64,000 nt of DNA. Source: Agrobacterium rosae (GTDB lineage Bacteria > Pseudomonadota > Alphaproteobacteria > Rhizobiales > Rhizobiaceae). Numbering within the stretch: the first letter of the stretch is position 1; every line of letters starts with the position of its first letter. The position numbers were made by a program, and so were the translations under genes. The DNA is taken from contig NZ_NXEJ01000006.1 in assembly GCF_002915175.1 (NCBI RefSeq), positions 70,626-134,625 on the forward strand, read 5' to 3'. Below the pieces are notes generated by a model that was not told the origin of the DNA, searched no databases, and worked only from the letters and a program-made list of their open reading frames with translations. Below are positions 28,389 through 39,611 of the stretch, piece after piece.

Positions 28389-29909
28389 ATGAGCGAAAAA
28401 GCAAAAAAGCCTCAGAAACTAAAAGCCCGCCTGCCGCGCGGCTTCGTGGATCGCTCGAGCGCCGATATTCATGCCACCAATGAGATGATCGAGAAAATTC
28501 GTGGGGTCTATGAACTCTACGGCTTCGACCCCATCGAAACGCCACTGTTCGAATACACAGATGCGCTGGGCAAATTCCTGCCCGATAGCGACCGCCCCAA
28601 TGAAGGCGTGTTTTCGCTGACTGACGATGACGACCAGTGGATGAGCTTGCGCTACGATCTCACCGCCCCGCTCGCCCGCCACGTCGCAGAAAACTTCAAC
28701 GAAATCCAGTTGCCGTTCCGCACCTACCGCGCTGGCTACGTCTTCCGCAACGAAAAGCCAGGCCCCGGCCGCTTCCGCCAGTTCATGCAGTTCGATGCCG
28801 ATACCATCGGCGCGTTCGGCGTCCAGGCCGATGCCGAGATGTGCATGATGATGGCGGATACGCTGGAAGCGCTGGGCATTAAGCGCGGCGATTATGTGAT
28901 CCGCGTGAATAACCGCAAGGTTCTGGATGGCGTAATGGAAGCCATCCGTCTTGGTGGCGAAGAAAATGCCGCCCGCCGCCTGAATGTTTTGCGCGCCATC
29001 GACAAGCTCGACAAATTTGGCCCGGAAGGCGTGAAATTGCTGCTTGGCCCCGGTCGGAAGGATGAATCGGGGGATTTTACAAAGGGCGTGGGACTGGATG
29101 AGGAACAGATTGAAAAAGTTCTGTTTTTTGTCGGCATCAAGGATTATGCGGCGAGCGCTGATGAACTTGCCCAGCTCGTTGCAGGCACGTCTAAAGGCGA
29201 AGAGGGCGTTGATGAATTGAACACGATCAGCGCACTCGTTTCGAGTGCCGGTTATGACGCAACGCGCATCAAGATCGACCCATCCGTCGTACGTGGCCTC
29301 GAATATTACACCGGCCCGGTCTACGAAGCCGAACTCACCTTCGATGTCACAAATGAAAAGGGCGAAAAGGTCGTCTTCGGCTCTGTCGGCGGCGGTGGTC
29401 GTTACGATGGTCTGGTGTCGCGCTTCATGGGCCAGCCGGTTCCGGCCACGGGCTTTTCCATCGGCGTTTCGCGCCTGATGACGGCGCTCAAGAACCTTGG
29501 AAAGCTCGGTCAGAAAAAGCCGCTCGCGCCGGTTCTCGTCACCGTCATGGATGGCGATGTGGAGAGCATGGGCCGCTACCAGCGCTTCACGCAGGCGCTG
29601 CGCAATGAAGGCATTCGCGCTGAAATGTATCAGGGCAACTGGAAGAAATTCGGCAACCAGCTGAAATATGCCGACCGCATGGACGCACCCATCGCCATCA
29701 TTCAGGGCAGTGACGAGCGCGCGGCCGGGATTGTGCAGATCAAGGACCTGATCGAAGGCAAGCGCCTGTCCGGCGAGATCGAGGACAACGCTGCGTGGCG
29801 TGAGGCCCGCGTGGCGCAGGAAACGGTGCCGGAAGCGGAGCTCGTTGCCAAGGTGAGGGAAATTCTGGCAGCGCAGGCCGAGGATCGACGTCGAGCAGAG
29901 AGCAACTGA
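28389..29909 (+). CDS. hisS: Histidyl-tRNA synthetase, divergent alphaproteobacterial type
   Basis: 506 residues from the ATG at 28389, about 80 residues longer than E. coli HisRS. Class II features: motif 2 reads [20 protein letters not shown], the HisA motif is [15 protein letters not shown], and motif 3 region has GGGGRYDGL. The motif 2 loop differs from the E. coli type, where it contacts G-1 of tRNA-His; the window's tRNA-His lacks G-1, so enzyme and tRNA match as a coevolved pair. First gene of a hisS-hisZ-hisG cluster. Confidence 0.94.
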   Translation: MSEKAKKPQKLKARLPRGFVDRSSADIHATNEMIEKIRGVYELYGFDPIETPLFEYTDALGKFLPDSDRPNEGVFSLTDDDDQWMSLRYDLTAPLARHVAENFNEIQLPFRTYRAGYVFRNEKPGPGRFRQFMQFDADTIGAFGVQADAEMCMMMADTLEALGIKRGDYVIRVNNRKVLDGVMEAIRLGGEENAARRLNVLRAIDKLDKFGPEGVKLLLGPGRKDESGDFTKGVGLDEEQIEKVLFFVGIKDYAASADELAQLVAGTSKGEEGVDELNTISALVSSAGYDATRIKIDPSVVRGLEYYTGPVYEAELTFDVTNEKGEKVVFGSVGGGGRYDGLVSRFMGQPVPATGFSIGVSRLMTALKNLGKLGQKKPLAPVLVTVMDGDVESMGRYQRFTQALRNEGIRAEMYQGNWKKFGNQLKYADRMDAPIAIIQGSDERAAGIVQIKDLIEGKRLSGEIEDNAAWREARVAQETVPEAELVAKVREILAAQAEDRRRAESN

Positions 29910-29927
29910 AGCGATGAGCCCAGCCAG

Positions 29928-30081
29928 CCCCCCTCTGCCCTGCCGGGCATCTCCCCCACAGGTGGGGAGATCGAATCGTATCACCGTCTCGGCTATCTTT
30001 AACGCTGCGGAAGAGGCAAGGAGCTTACGCCCAGCCGATCTCCCTCCTTGTGGGGGAGATGCCCGGCAGGGCAGAGGGGGG
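29928..30081. repeat. Palindromic intergenic repeat, copy 3 (inverted relative to copies 1 and 2)
   Basis: 154 bases filling the hisS-hisZ gap. The outer arm has C and G where the other copies have T and A (ctctgccctgccgggc versus ctctgtcctgccggac), and the opposite arm carries the matching changes, so pairing is kept. The inner arm segments (aaggagggagat and aggtggggagat) are swapped compared with copies 1 and 2, showing insertion in the other orientation. Confidence 0.85.
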
Positions 30082-30110
30082 TATCCCGCACTCCAAGCAG
30101 GAGATAGTCA

Positions 30111-31232
30111 ATGCCTCTGATCGATATGCCAGACTTCTCCGCAGAGCTTCTGGATGAATTCGCGGCCCGCAAGACGGCGCGGGTGAATACGCCTGTCATT
30201 CAACCGGCAGAACCTTTCCTTGATATGGCCGGGGAAGACCTGCGCCGCCGCATTTTCATGACGGAGAGCGAGACGGGTGAGAGCCTGTGCCTGCGCCCGG
30301 AATTCACCATTCCCGTCTGCCTTCGTCATATCGAAACTGCGACCGGAACGCCCAAGCGCTATTCCTACCTCGGCGAAGTCTTCCGCCAGCGTCGTGATGG
30401 CGCGAACGAATTTTATCAGGCCGGTATCGAGGATCTCGGTGATACGAATGTCGCCGCAGCCGATGCCCGCGCCATCAGCGATGCCACCGCTATTTTGAAG
30501 CGTTTGTTGCCGGGGCGCAGGCTCGTCGTCACGCTGGGCGACCAGCAGGTGTTCGAGGCTGTTGTCGCCGCACTTGGCCTGCCATCCGGCTGGCAAAAGC
30601 GGCTGGTGCAAGCCTTTGGCGACACAAAGCAATTGGATGCGCTGCTGCAAAGCCTCGTCAGTCCCAAGCCGATGACCGGACTCGATGCACGGGTCGCGGG
30701 TCTGCTGGCCACCGGCGAGGAAAAGGTGCTGGTCGATTATATCGACAGCGTCATGCAGGACACGGGTTACTCCACCAATGCCAGCCGCGCGCCGCAGGAA
30801 ATTGCCCGGCGTCTGCGCGAAAAGCTGGCGCTGGCTGCCACGCGCCTGCCGGATGAGAGTTTTGAACTGCTGAAGCAGTTCCTCTCCCTGCAAGCGCCGT
30901 TGTCGCAGGCATCACAGACTTTGTCCGACTTTGCCGATAAGGCGAAGCTGAAACTGGATGGCGCACTGTCAGCTTTCGATGCCCGCGTCGCAGCACTCGC
31001 TAATGGCGGTCTTGATCTTGATGCTATCAGCTATGGAGCAGCCTTCGGGCGTCCTCTGGATTATTACACAGGCCTCGTTTTCGAAGTCGGCGTGGAAGGT
31101 GAGGGGGCTGTGCTGGCTGGCGGCGGGCGGTTTGACCGGCTGATGACGTTGCTCGGCGCGAAGGACAAAATACCGGCGGTCGGTTTCTCGCTATGGCTGG
31201 ATCGTATCGAAGCCGTGAGGGCCAAGCCATGA
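30111..31232 (+). CDS. hisZ: ATP phosphoribosyltransferase regulatory subunit HisZ
   Basis: 373 residues. A HisRS-paralogue that has lost aminoacylation and activates the short HisG. Class II fold motifs remain: [36 protein letters not shown] and a C-terminal [13 protein letters not shown]. Overlaps hisG by 4 bases (ATGA). Present because the HisG here is the short form. Confidence 0.93.
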   Translation: MPLIDMPDFSAELLDEFAARKTARVNTPVIQPAEPFLDMAGEDLRRRIFMTESETGESLCLRPEFTIPVCLRHIETATGTPKRYSYLGEVFRQRRDGANEFYQAGIEDLGDTNVAAADARAISDATAILKRLLPGRRLVVTLGDQQVFEAVVAALGLPSGWQKRLVQAFGDTKQLDALLQSLVSPKPMTGLDARVAGLLATGEEKVLVDYIDSVMQDTGYSTNASRAPQEIARRLREKLALAATRLPDESFELLKQFLSLQAPLSQASQTLSDFADKAKLKLDGALSAFDARVAALANGGLDLDAISYGAAFGRPLDYYTGLVFEVGVEGEGAVLAGGGRFDRLMTLLGAKDKIPAVGFSLWLDRIEAVRAKP

Positions 31233-31924
31233 CCACTACCATCGCTTTGCCCTCCAAGGGCCGCATGAAGGAAGACGCCTCCGCCATTCTGGAACGCGCA
31301 GGCCTTAAGGTTCTCGCCATCGGCAATGACCGCTCCTATCGCGGTCGGGTCGAAGGTCGCGACGATATCGAGATAGCCTATCTCTCGGCCTCCGAAATCG
31401 CCCGCGAAATCGGCAACGGCACGGTGGATTTCGGCGTGACCGGCGAAGATTTGGTGCGCGAAGATTTGAGCGATGTCGAAAATCGCGTCGAATTCTGTGC
31501 ACGTCTCGGTTTCGGCCACGCCGATGTCGTGGTGGCCGTGCCGGAGATTTGGCTGGATGTCGACAGCATGGCCGATCTGGGCGATGTCGCCTCCGAATTC
31601 CGCGCCCGCCATGGCCGCCGCCTCGCCATCGCCACCAAATACTGGCGGCTAACGCAGCAGTTCTTCTCCCGCCAGCACGGCATCCAGCTTTACCGCATCG
31701 TGGAAAGCCTGGGTGCCACCGAAGGCGCACCGGCGGCAGGGCAGGCGGATATCATCGTCGATATCACGTCCACCGGTTCGACGCTGACGGCAAATCATCT
31801 GAAAGTTCTCACCGACGGCATCATTCTGCGCTCGGAAGCCTGTTTCGTGCGGGCGCGCAAGCCGGAACATGAGGGCGATGCGGCGGTTAAGGACATCATA
31901 GCGCGCGTGCAATCCGCCCTGTAA
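31229..31924 (+). CDS. hisG: ATP phosphoribosyltransferase, short form
   Basis: 231 residues. Condenses ATP with PRPP, the first step of histidine biosynthesis. The short HisG lacks the C-terminal regulatory domain and relies on HisZ. Signatures seen: [18 protein letters not shown] at the N-terminus, [12 protein letters not shown], and the PRPP loop [18 protein letters not shown]. The ATG is inside the end of hisZ. Confidence 0.94.
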   Translation: MTTTIALPSKGRMKEDASAILERAGLKVLAIGNDRSYRGRVEGRDDIEIAYLSASEIAREIGNGTVDFGVTGEDLVREDLSDVENRVEFCARLGFGHADVVVAVPEIWLDVDSMADLGDVASEFRARHGRRLAIATKYWRLTQQFFSRQHGIQLYRIVESLGATEGAPAAGQADIIVDITSTGSTLTANHLKVLTDGIILRSEACFVRARKPEHEGDAAVKDIIARVQSAL

Positions 31925-31979
31925 TTTTGGTTTATCGAGTGGTTGCTCTAAGATGAGCTCCTTGGAGAAGGAGTTCATC

Positions 31980-32393
31980 ATGCATATCACAGGCCAGTGT
32001 CAGTGCGGCCATATCACGTTTGAGGCGGAGACAGATTCGAGCCGCGTCGGCATTTGCCACTGCACGGATTGCCAGCGGCTGACCGGCTCGCCCTTCCGCG
32101 TCACGCTGTTGGTCCAGCGCTCAGCACTCAAAATCGGTGATAACGAGCCGAAGGTCTATCGCAAGACGGCTGACAATGGTCGTGTGCGCAATCAGCATTT
32201 CTGCCCGGAATGTGGTTCGCCTTTGTTTACCAGCGGCGAAGGTGATGACGCCAAGGAATGGGGTATCCGCTGGGGCAGCATCAATGAGCGCGACGCGCTG
32301 GTTCCCAAAGCGCAGATATGGACGCGTTTTGCCGTGGACTGGTTATCAGATATCGAGCATCTACCGGCTTACGAGAAAGACTACAAAGGATGA
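31980..32393 (+). CDS. GFA/CENP-V family zinc protein
   Basis: 137 residues. Zinc-binding fold of the glutathione-dependent formaldehyde-activating family: GQCQCGHITFE, CHCTDCQRLTGSPFRV and CPECGSPLF supply seven Cys ligands. Most members have no proven enzymatic role. I chose the ATG at 31980, which follows a GGAGAAGGAG ribosome site; an upstream in-frame ATG adds 9 residues. Confidence 0.85.
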   Translation: MHITGQCQCGHITFEAETDSSRVGICHCTDCQRLTGSPFRVTLLVQRSALKIGDNEPKVYRKTADNGRVRNQHFCPECGSPLFTSGEGDDAKEWGIRWGSINERDALVPKAQIWTRFAVDWLSDIEHLPAYEKDYKG

Positions 32394-32395
32394 AG

Positions 32396-32429
32396 AAAAG
32401 GCCGCCGGAGCAATCCAGCGACCTTTTTT
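32396..32429. terminator. Bidirectional terminator between GFA and DoxX genes
   Basis: 14-base arms (32396-32409 with 32414-32427). On the minus strand all positions pair (two as U-G), while on the plus strand two are mismatches, so it probably serves mainly the minus-strand DoxX gene. T-runs lie on both sides. Confidence 0.7.
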
Positions 32430-32446
32430 ATGAATAGAAAAGCAGC

Positions 32447-32893
32447 TTATGCGCGGGCGAGGCTGAGGCCACGGCGTGCGTCGAGCGAATAGGCACCGGC
32501 ACCGAAAGCGGCAAGCAGGATGTAGGCACCAGCCAGCGTGATGTTCTTCATCAGCATGATGCCGTTCAATGTGTTGATCCAGCCGAGAGCGGCGTCAGGC
32601 CAGCCGGGAACGGCAACTGTGCCGCTGTGGAAAACGAGGCCGGTAAACACGCAGAATACGGCCAGCGACCAAGCGGCGATCTTCGTCTGGAAACCAACGA
32701 GAATGGCAAGACCGGTGACCAGTTCGAAAGCGCCAGCGAGGTAAGCAAGAGCGGTCGCGGCAGGAAGGCCAGCGCCGGTGATCATGCCAGCCGTGCCAGC
32801 GGGATCAGTCAGTTTGCCGAAGCCGGAGAAGATGAAGATGAAGGAGAGAAGGATACGTGCGATTAGCACAAGTGCGTTCTGGCTGCTGGACAT
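32447..32893 (-). CDS. DoxX family membrane protein
   Basis: 148 residues and four membrane spans with the DoxX pattern (ALVLIARILLSFIFIFSGFGK; GMITGAGLPAATALAYLAGAFEL). The start at 32893 follows a GGAGACCTCC ribosome site; a longer reading from 32950 would add 19 polar residues. DoxX-like proteins act in oxidative stress and thiol metabolism in some bacteria; the role here is unknown. Confidence 0.82.
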   Translation of the reverse strand: MSSSQNALVLIARILLSFIFIFSGFGKLTDPAGTAGMITGAGLPAATALAYLAGAFELVTGLAILVGFQTKIAAWSLAVFCVFTGLVFHSGTVAVPGWPDAALGWINTLNGIMLMKNITLAGAYILLAAFGAGAYSLDARRGLSLARA

Positions 32894-33038
32894 GGAGGTC
32901 TCCGAAAATGGTGCCGGACGGCATGAATTTATGCCCGACATATGCGCCAAATTGTCGCTCTCGAACAGATGAACAAGCGGAGACTATTTGTTCACTATTT
33001 GAAGACAGTGGTCTTAATTCGAAGCATCTTAATTACGA

Positions 33039-33782
33039 TCAATCAAAAAGATTGAACTCTGAACGCAGCGATCTATGCACGGCGCGTAGCTCGTCTCTCG
33101 CTTCGGATGTCAGGTCGGCCAGAGGCAAGAAAATGGAAGATTGGTCATGCCTGATGATGAAGCCGTTTGCGTCGCCGACAAACATGAACTCTGAGCAGGG
33201 CAGCTTTTCCCCCGAGCGAAGTAAGAAGTTCGTTTCGTTCCTGCACTCTTCAACAGTGAAGGAAACAGGAAGCAGCGCAGCAAGCCCCACTCCTCCGAGA
33301 AAACATAACATCAAGAGTGCTGCTATTCCTATAGCTCCTTTCGCTAGTAATCTCGGCGTATTGTAGAGCAAAAGCCCAAAACTCAGCAGATAGGCAATTC
33401 CAGATAATCCAATAATGACCTGTATGGGCAGGCTAAATATGAAAACGCCAATCACAACACCGTTGAAGGGTCGGTTTAGCAGCCACCACGGAAAAATGGG
33501 TCTTTGCATTTGAGGCGGGCTAGGCGGTGGTTCAAGTATTCGTCCGACATAGAGAAGACCACTAAATAGAGTTAGGGCCTGTGGGCTGGAGATGCCGGGA
33601 TGCAACATAGCTCGGATGAGGCTGCTCGTATTTAAAGGAACCGATAAGGGCAAGTTGCTGAGGAAATAAGCTATAGATCCGAGTGTAAATATCAAAACCG
33701 CTAAGCATAGCAGTATCATACGCGCAAACGTGAGAAGTGTTGAATGCTGCGGAAATTCCACTCGTGCGTCTGCGTCCGACAC
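33039..33782 (-). CDS. Orphan membrane protein in a low-GC islet
   Basis: 247 residues, with about four to five membrane spans (MILLCLAVLIFTLGSIAYFL; VVIGVFIFSLPIQVIIGLSG) and a soluble C-terminal part after residue 175. I do not recognise the family. Base composition is clearly lower than surrounding genes: three 60-base rows inside it average about 41% GC against about 60% nearby, and codon use is less biased, suggesting recent acquisition. No partner genes are evident. It sits between DoxX and groEL. Confidence 0.6.
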   Translation of the reverse strand: MSDADARVEFPQHSTLLTFARMILLCLAVLIFTLGSIAYFLSNLPLSVPLNTSSLIRAMLHPGISSPQALTLFSGLLYVGRILEPPPSPPQMQRPIFPWWLLNRPFNGVVIGVFIFSLPIQVIIGLSGIAYLLSFGLLLYNTPRLLAKGAIGIAALLMLCFLGGVGLAALLPVSFTVEECRNETNFLLRSGEKLPCSEFMFVGDANGFIIRHDQSSIFLPLADLTSEARDELRAVHRSLRSEFNLFD

Positions 33783-33878
33783 CTAGAATCCTTGACGTAT
33801 GGTTGAATACGACATCTCAGTTCTATCTATACGATGTTGCTATCCCAAAACCACTCGAAACATACTTAACCACAACAA

Positions 33879-33906
33879 AAAAGGCGGCCCGCAAGGACCG
33901 CCTTTT
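33879..33906 (-). terminator. Terminator of the groES-groEL operon
   Basis: 9-bp stem (33879-33887 with 33898-33906) followed on the minus strand by a run of six T. It lies 24-51 bases beyond the groEL stop. Confidence 0.85.
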
Positions 33907-33929
33907 CGTATTCCAGAGGGTAAGACTTC

Positions 33930-35582
<1,653 letters not shown>

Positions 35583-35628
35583 TCATTGCCCATTGGTTGT
35601 CATGGAAAGGTGAGAAGAACCGGCTAAA

Positions 35629-35925
35629 TCAGCCGATAACGCCCATGATGTCGGATTCCTTCATGATCAGAAGGTCTTCGCCGTCGAGCTTGACTTCGGT
35701 GCCGGACCACTTGCCGAACAGAACGCGGTCGCCAGCCTTGACGTCCAGAGGAACGAGCTTGCCGCTATCGTCGCGAGCGCCGGTGCCAACAGCGACGATT
35801 TCGCCTTCCTGTGGCTTTTCCTTGGCGGTATCAGGAATGATGATGCCGCCCTTTGTCTTTGCTTCAGACTCAACGCGACGAACAACGACGCGGTCATGCA
35901 GCGGACGGAATGTTGTGCTTGTCAT
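35629..35925 (-). CDS. groES: Co-chaperonin GroES (10 kDa)
   Basis: 98 residues. Lid of the chaperonin: [14 protein letters not shown] at the N-terminus, [16 protein letters not shown] mobile loop, and [23 protein letters not shown]. Lead gene of the groESL operon with a CIRCE operator upstream. Confidence 0.98.
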   Translation of the reverse strand: MTSTTFRPLHDRVVVRRVESEAKTKGGIIIPDTAKEKPQEGEIVAVGTGARDDSGKLVPLDVKAGDRVLFGKWSGTEVKLDGEDLLIMKESDIMGVIG

Positions 35926-35987
35926 TAGTCTAATCCCTCGATCAAATGACCTGAACGAACCTCACAAAAAGGTCCGAGTGATGATTG

Positions 35988-36014
35988 TTAGCACTCCCTG
36001 TTGTGGAGTGCCAG
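35988..36014. promoter_or_regulatory. CIRCE operator for HrcA
   Basis: TTAGCACTC, 9-base spacer, GAGTGCCAG: one arm is perfect and the other differs by two bases from the consensus GAGTGCTAA. It lies in the groES leader, 62 bases upstream of the ATG, just after the predicted promoter. The HrcA repressor binds here until heat stress titrates it. Confidence 0.93.
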
Positions 36015-36022
36015 CGAGACGG

Positions 36023-36051
36023 AGATAAGCAGGCTATGGGACTGAGTCAAG
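36023..36051 (-). promoter_or_regulatory. groES promoter
   Basis: On the minus strand, CTTGAC (36046-36051), a 17-base spacer and TTATCT (36023-36028). The CTTGA -35 resembles the alphaproteobacterial heat-shock (RpoH) consensus as well as housekeeping promoters. CIRCE begins 9 bases after the -10, so HrcA would sit on the start region. Confidence 0.7.
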
Positions 36052-36097
36052 GACGGGCTGTCGGAAAAATTTCATGTAAAATGGTTACTACCGCCGT

Positions 36098-37426
36098 ATG
36101 ACAGAATTTTTACGCGACGATATTTCACCTCCACGCCCTTCCTTTTTGGAGATGACTGCCGTGTTCGGTCGCATCGGCTTGCTGAGCTTCGGCGGACCTG
36201 CCGGACAGATTGGCCTGATGCACCGCGTGCTGGTGGATGAGAAGGGCTGGCTATCGGAGGAGCGTTTCCTCCATGCATTGAACTACTGCATGCTGCTACC
36301 GGGCCCAGAGGCGCAACAACTTGCGACCTATTCCGGCTGGCTGCTGCATGGCCGGCGGGGCGGCATCGTCGCCGGAACCCTGTTCATTCTGCCGGGTTTT
36401 CTGGTCATCGTCGCACTGGCATCGGCCTATGCGCTTTATCAGGATACGCGCTGGTTGCCGGCCCTTCTGTCGGGCCTGAAAGCGGGTGTTCTTGCCATCG
36501 TGCTAGAGGCATTGCTGCGGGTTGCGAGACGCGCTTTGACCAGCCGGTCGCTGGTCGTCATCGCGGCTGCGGCCTTTATCGCCCTGTTTTTCTTTGGCAT
36601 CCCTTTTCCGCTGGTCATTCTCGCAGCCGGGGTCGTCGGCTTTGCCACGGCCAGAGGACGTGCATTGCCGCCACTGGAAACAAATGGTGAGACGACAGCG
36701 GCACCCTCATGGAAAAAACTGGTTCGAGGCCTGCTTTTCGGCTTCGTGATCTGGCAATTGCCATTGCTGCTTCTATGGATAAGTGCAGGTCCCGGCACGC
36801 TCGTCGATCTACAAATATTCTTTTCCAAAATGGCCGTGGTGACATTCGGAGGGGCCTATGCGGTGCTGGCCTATGTCGCGCAGGTGGCTGTCGATACACA
36901 TGGCTGGATGATGCCGGGCGAAATGCTGGATGGGCTGGCACTAGCGGAGGCGACGCCGGGTCCGCTGGTGCTGGTCCTTTCCTACATCGGGTTCCTTGCC
37001 GCCTTCCGCCACCCCGGATTGTTCGACCCTATGACGGCAGGCATCTTGGGTGCCAGCGTTGCAGCATGGGCAACCTTCGTGCCGAGCTTCATGTTTATTT
37101 TCGCAGGTGCGCCCTACATGGAAAAGCTGCGTCACAACCGCCTTTTGTCGGCAGCGCTTTCGGCGATTACGGCAGCGGTTGTCGGGGTCATTCTCAATCT
37201 GTCCGTCTGGTTCGGCCTGCATGTGCTGTTCGGCGAAGTCGAGCGCATTCCGCTTCTGCCCGCCGTTAATCTCCATATGTCGTGGCCAGTCTGGCAGACG
37301 CTTGATCTGTTTTCGCTTTGCCTGTTCATCGTCTCGGCCATCATGCTTTTCCGGTTGAAACTGGGCATGCTGCCGGTTTTGGGATTGTGTGTCGCAGCCG
37401 GTTTCGTGAGGCTCTGGTTGACATAA
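36098..37426 (+). CDS. chrA: Chromate ion transporter (ChrA, CHR family)
   Basis: 442 residues, with a duplicated CHR domain of about 10-11 spans. Each half carries the family signature: FGRIGLLSFGGPAGQIGLMH and LLPGPEAQQLATYSGWLLHG in the first, FSKMAVVTFGGAYAVLAYV and EATPGPLVLVLSYIGF in the second. Proven ChrA proteins export chromate, but many chromosomal homologues have not been tested. Divergent from groES. No chrB regulator is adjacent. Confidence 0.85.
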   Translation: MTEFLRDDISPPRPSFLEMTAVFGRIGLLSFGGPAGQIGLMHRVLVDEKGWLSEERFLHALNYCMLLPGPEAQQLATYSGWLLHGRRGGIVAGTLFILPGFLVIVALASAYALYQDTRWLPALLSGLKAGVLAIVLEALLRVARRALTSRSLVVIAAAAFIALFFFGIPFPLVILAAGVVGFATARGRALPPLETNGETTAAPSWKKLVRGLLFGFVIWQLPLLLLWISAGPGTLVDLQIFFSKMAVVTFGGAYAVLAYVAQVAVDTHGWMMPGEMLDGLALAEATPGPLVLVLSYIGFLAAFRHPGLFDPMTAGILGASVAAWATFVPSFMFIFAGAPYMEKLRHNRLLSAALSAITAAVVGVILNLSVWFGLHVLFGEVERIPLLPAVNLHMSWPVWQTLDLFSLCLFIVSAIMLFRLKLGMLPVLGLCVAAGFVRLWLT

Positions 37427-37516
37427 CCGGGCGGGAGCGCTGCTTTTTCGCTTGCCATCGCCATCCCGCTTTGCGATGTCACAGCGTGAATTCATGGAAC
37501 GTTTGGAATCTTTTAC

Positions 37517-38365
37517 ATGGCCCATCGCATTGCCACGCTTGGCGACATCACCGCTCAGTTCGACGTTATTCTGTCTGATGTGTGGGGTGTGTTGCACAAT
37601 GGTGTATCTGTTTTTCCGGATGCGGCGATTGCACTGGAAGCGGCGCGCAAGGCAGGCAAGACCGTGGTGCTCATCACCAATTCACCGCGCCCGGCACCCG
37701 GTGTCATCGCGCAATTGCGGGCTTTCGGCGTGCCTGATAGTGCCTATGACCGCATCATCACATCCGGCGATGTGACGCGCGAACTGATTGCCGAAGGGCC
37801 GAAAAAAGTGTTTCTCCTTGGCCCGGAGCGCGATTTGCCGCTGCTGGAAGGTCTGGATGTGGAGATTGCGTCCGAAGCGGAAGCGACGGCCGTCGTCTGC
37901 ACCGGCTTTTTCGATGACGAGACGGAAACGCCGGAAGATTACACCGACATGCTCAAGGGTTTCATTGCCCGTTTGGTGCCGATGATCTGCGCCAATCCCG
38001 ATCTGGTGGTGGAACGAGGCGAGCGCATCATTCCCTGCGCCGGTGCCATGGCCGCCTATTACGAGCAACTTGGTGGTGAAGTGCGTATCGCAGGCAAGCC
38101 GCATTCGCCGATCTATGAGGCCTGTCTTGCGGCAGCAAAAGAGGTCCGTGGCGAGTTTTCCAAGGATCGCGTGCTGGCGATCGGTGACGGTATGCCGACG
38201 GATGTGAAGGGTGCGATAGCCGCGGGCCTTCAGCTTCTTTACGTCAGCGACGGTATTCACGCGGCGGAATACACGCTGAACGGTGAAACCGACGAGGCAT
38301 TGATGAATGCCTATCTGAAAAGCCAGAATGCCGCTCCCGGCTGGTGGATGCCGCGTCTGGCTTAA
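37517..38365 (+). CDS. HAD-superfamily class IIA hydrolase (TIGR01459 type)
   Basis: 282 residues. Nucleophile motif DVWGVLHNGV, then ITNSPRPAPGV, and GDGMPTDVKGA, the class IIA HAD (NagD-like) layout. The group is typical of alphaproteobacteria and often adjacent to ribF, as here, so a role in flavin or FMN phosphate metabolism is tempting but only inferred from position. 14 bases separate it from ribF. Confidence 0.83.
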   Translation: MAHRIATLGDITAQFDVILSDVWGVLHNGVSVFPDAAIALEAARKAGKTVVLITNSPRPAPGVIAQLRAFGVPDSAYDRIITSGDVTRELIAEGPKKVFLLGPERDLPLLEGLDVEIASEAEATAVVCTGFFDDETETPEDYTDMLKGFIARLVPMICANPDLVVERGERIIPCAGAMAAYYEQLGGEVRIAGKPHSPIYEACLAAAKEVRGEFSKDRVLAIGDGMPTDVKGAIAAGLQLLYVSDGIHAAEYTLNGETDEALMNAYLKSQNAAPGWWMPRLA

Positions 38366-38379
38366 ATGCAGGGTTGCCC

Positions 38380-39360
38380 ATGACCGTATTTCATCGCAAT
38401 GAGCAGAAAGAACCGCTGCCGGACAGTCTGAAGAGCGGCGTTGTCGCCATCGGCAATTTCGACGGCGTGCATCGCGGCCACCGCGCTGTGCTGGACCGCG
38501 CGCTGGAACTGGCGCGGGCTCGTAACATTCCGGTTTTGGCCCTGACATTCGAGCCGCATCCCAGAACGGTGTTTCGCCCGGAAACACCGGTGTTCCGCCT
38601 GACGCCCGGCCCGGTCAAGGCGCGGTTGCTGGCTGCCGAAGGCTTTCAATCCGTCATCGAATACCCGTTCGACCGTGATTTCGCCCAGCGTTCCGCAGAG
38701 GATTTCGTCGAATCCATTTTGGTTGACTGGCTGGGTGCCAGCGCCGTCATCACCGGCTTCGATTTCCATTTCGGCAAGGGCCGTGAGGGTGGTCCGGCTT
38801 TCCTGATGGAAGCCGGTCGTCGCCACGGTTTCGATGTGACACTGGTGGATGCTTTCCGTGACGAAGGTGCCGAGGTCGTGTCGTCCAGTCGCATCCGAGA
38901 GTTGCTGGCGCAAGGCGATGTCGTCGGCGCTGCTGGCCTGCTCGGTTATCGCTACACCGTCGAGGCAGAAGTGATCGGCGGGCAGAAGCTTGGTCGCACA
39001 TTGGGGTATCCTACTGCCAACATGGCTCTGCCACCGGAAACCGAACTGAAGCCCGGTATTTACGCGGTGCGGTTCCGCCGGATGGATGGCAGGCTTTATG
39101 ACGGCGTTGCCAGCTTCGGCTATCGACCGACCGTGACAGATAACGGCGCAGCCCTTCTGGAAACCTTCGTTTTCGACTTTTCTGGCGACCTTTATGGTGA
39201 GCTGTGCTCCGTATCCTTTTTCGGCCATCTGCGTGATGAGCTGAAATTCGACGGGCTGGAAGCGCTGGTTGCGCAAATCAAACGCGACGAGGAAGAGGCG
39301 AGGGCGTTGCTTGCAGGCGTCAAGCCGCTGGGTGAACTGGATGCGTTGATTGCTTTTTGA
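38380..39360 (+). CDS. ribF: Bifunctional riboflavin kinase/FAD synthetase
   Basis: 326 residues. The N-terminal FAD synthetase domain has AIGNFDGVHRGHRAVL (nucleotidyl-transferase HxGH-type motif) and ITGFDFHFGKGREG; the C-terminal flavokinase domain has GRTLGYPTANM and KPGIYAVRF. Makes FMN and FAD from riboflavin. The ATG at 38380 gives the standard start. It may be cotranscribed with the HAD gene upstream. Confidence 0.94.
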   Translation: MTVFHRNEQKEPLPDSLKSGVVAIGNFDGVHRGHRAVLDRALELARARNIPVLALTFEPHPRTVFRPETPVFRLTPGPVKARLLAAEGFQSVIEYPFDRDFAQRSAEDFVESILVDWLGASAVITGFDFHFGKGREGGPAFLMEAGRRHGFDVTLVDAFRDEGAEVVSSSRIRELLAQGDVVGAAGLLGYRYTVEAEVIGGQKLGRTLGYPTANMALPPETELKPGIYAVRFRRMDGRLYDGVASFGYRPTVTDNGAALLETFVFDFSGDLYGELCSVSFFGHLRDELKFDGLEALVAQIKRDEEEARALLAGVKPLGELDALIAF

Positions 39361-39611
39361 AACCGATAGCACTTGCGCAGCATCTATTCCCTTTTCAAAC
39401 GCGGGAAAAACACATAAACAAACGCCATGTACCAATTTCGGTTGACGTTCATATCCCGAATTATTGGCCCGGCCTTTCGCGCGCAGTAAGCAGCCGAAAG
39501 GTCCGGGATTTCGGCGCTTGCCTTGAGCGCCTTCCGCTTTAGCCCTCTTGCACTCAAGACGGCGTGACCCTGAGATTGTTCTCATTCGGGGCGCCGCATA
39601 ACGGTATGATC

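Noticed and set aside
28419-29984. 521-codon open frame antisense to hisS
   Set aside because: Fully covered by hisS; begins inside a repeat and shows no protein family.
39361-39611. Possible T-box or other riboswitch ahead of ileS
   Set aside because: T-boxes are not expected in this group and I could not draw the antiterminator or the conserved T-box bulge.
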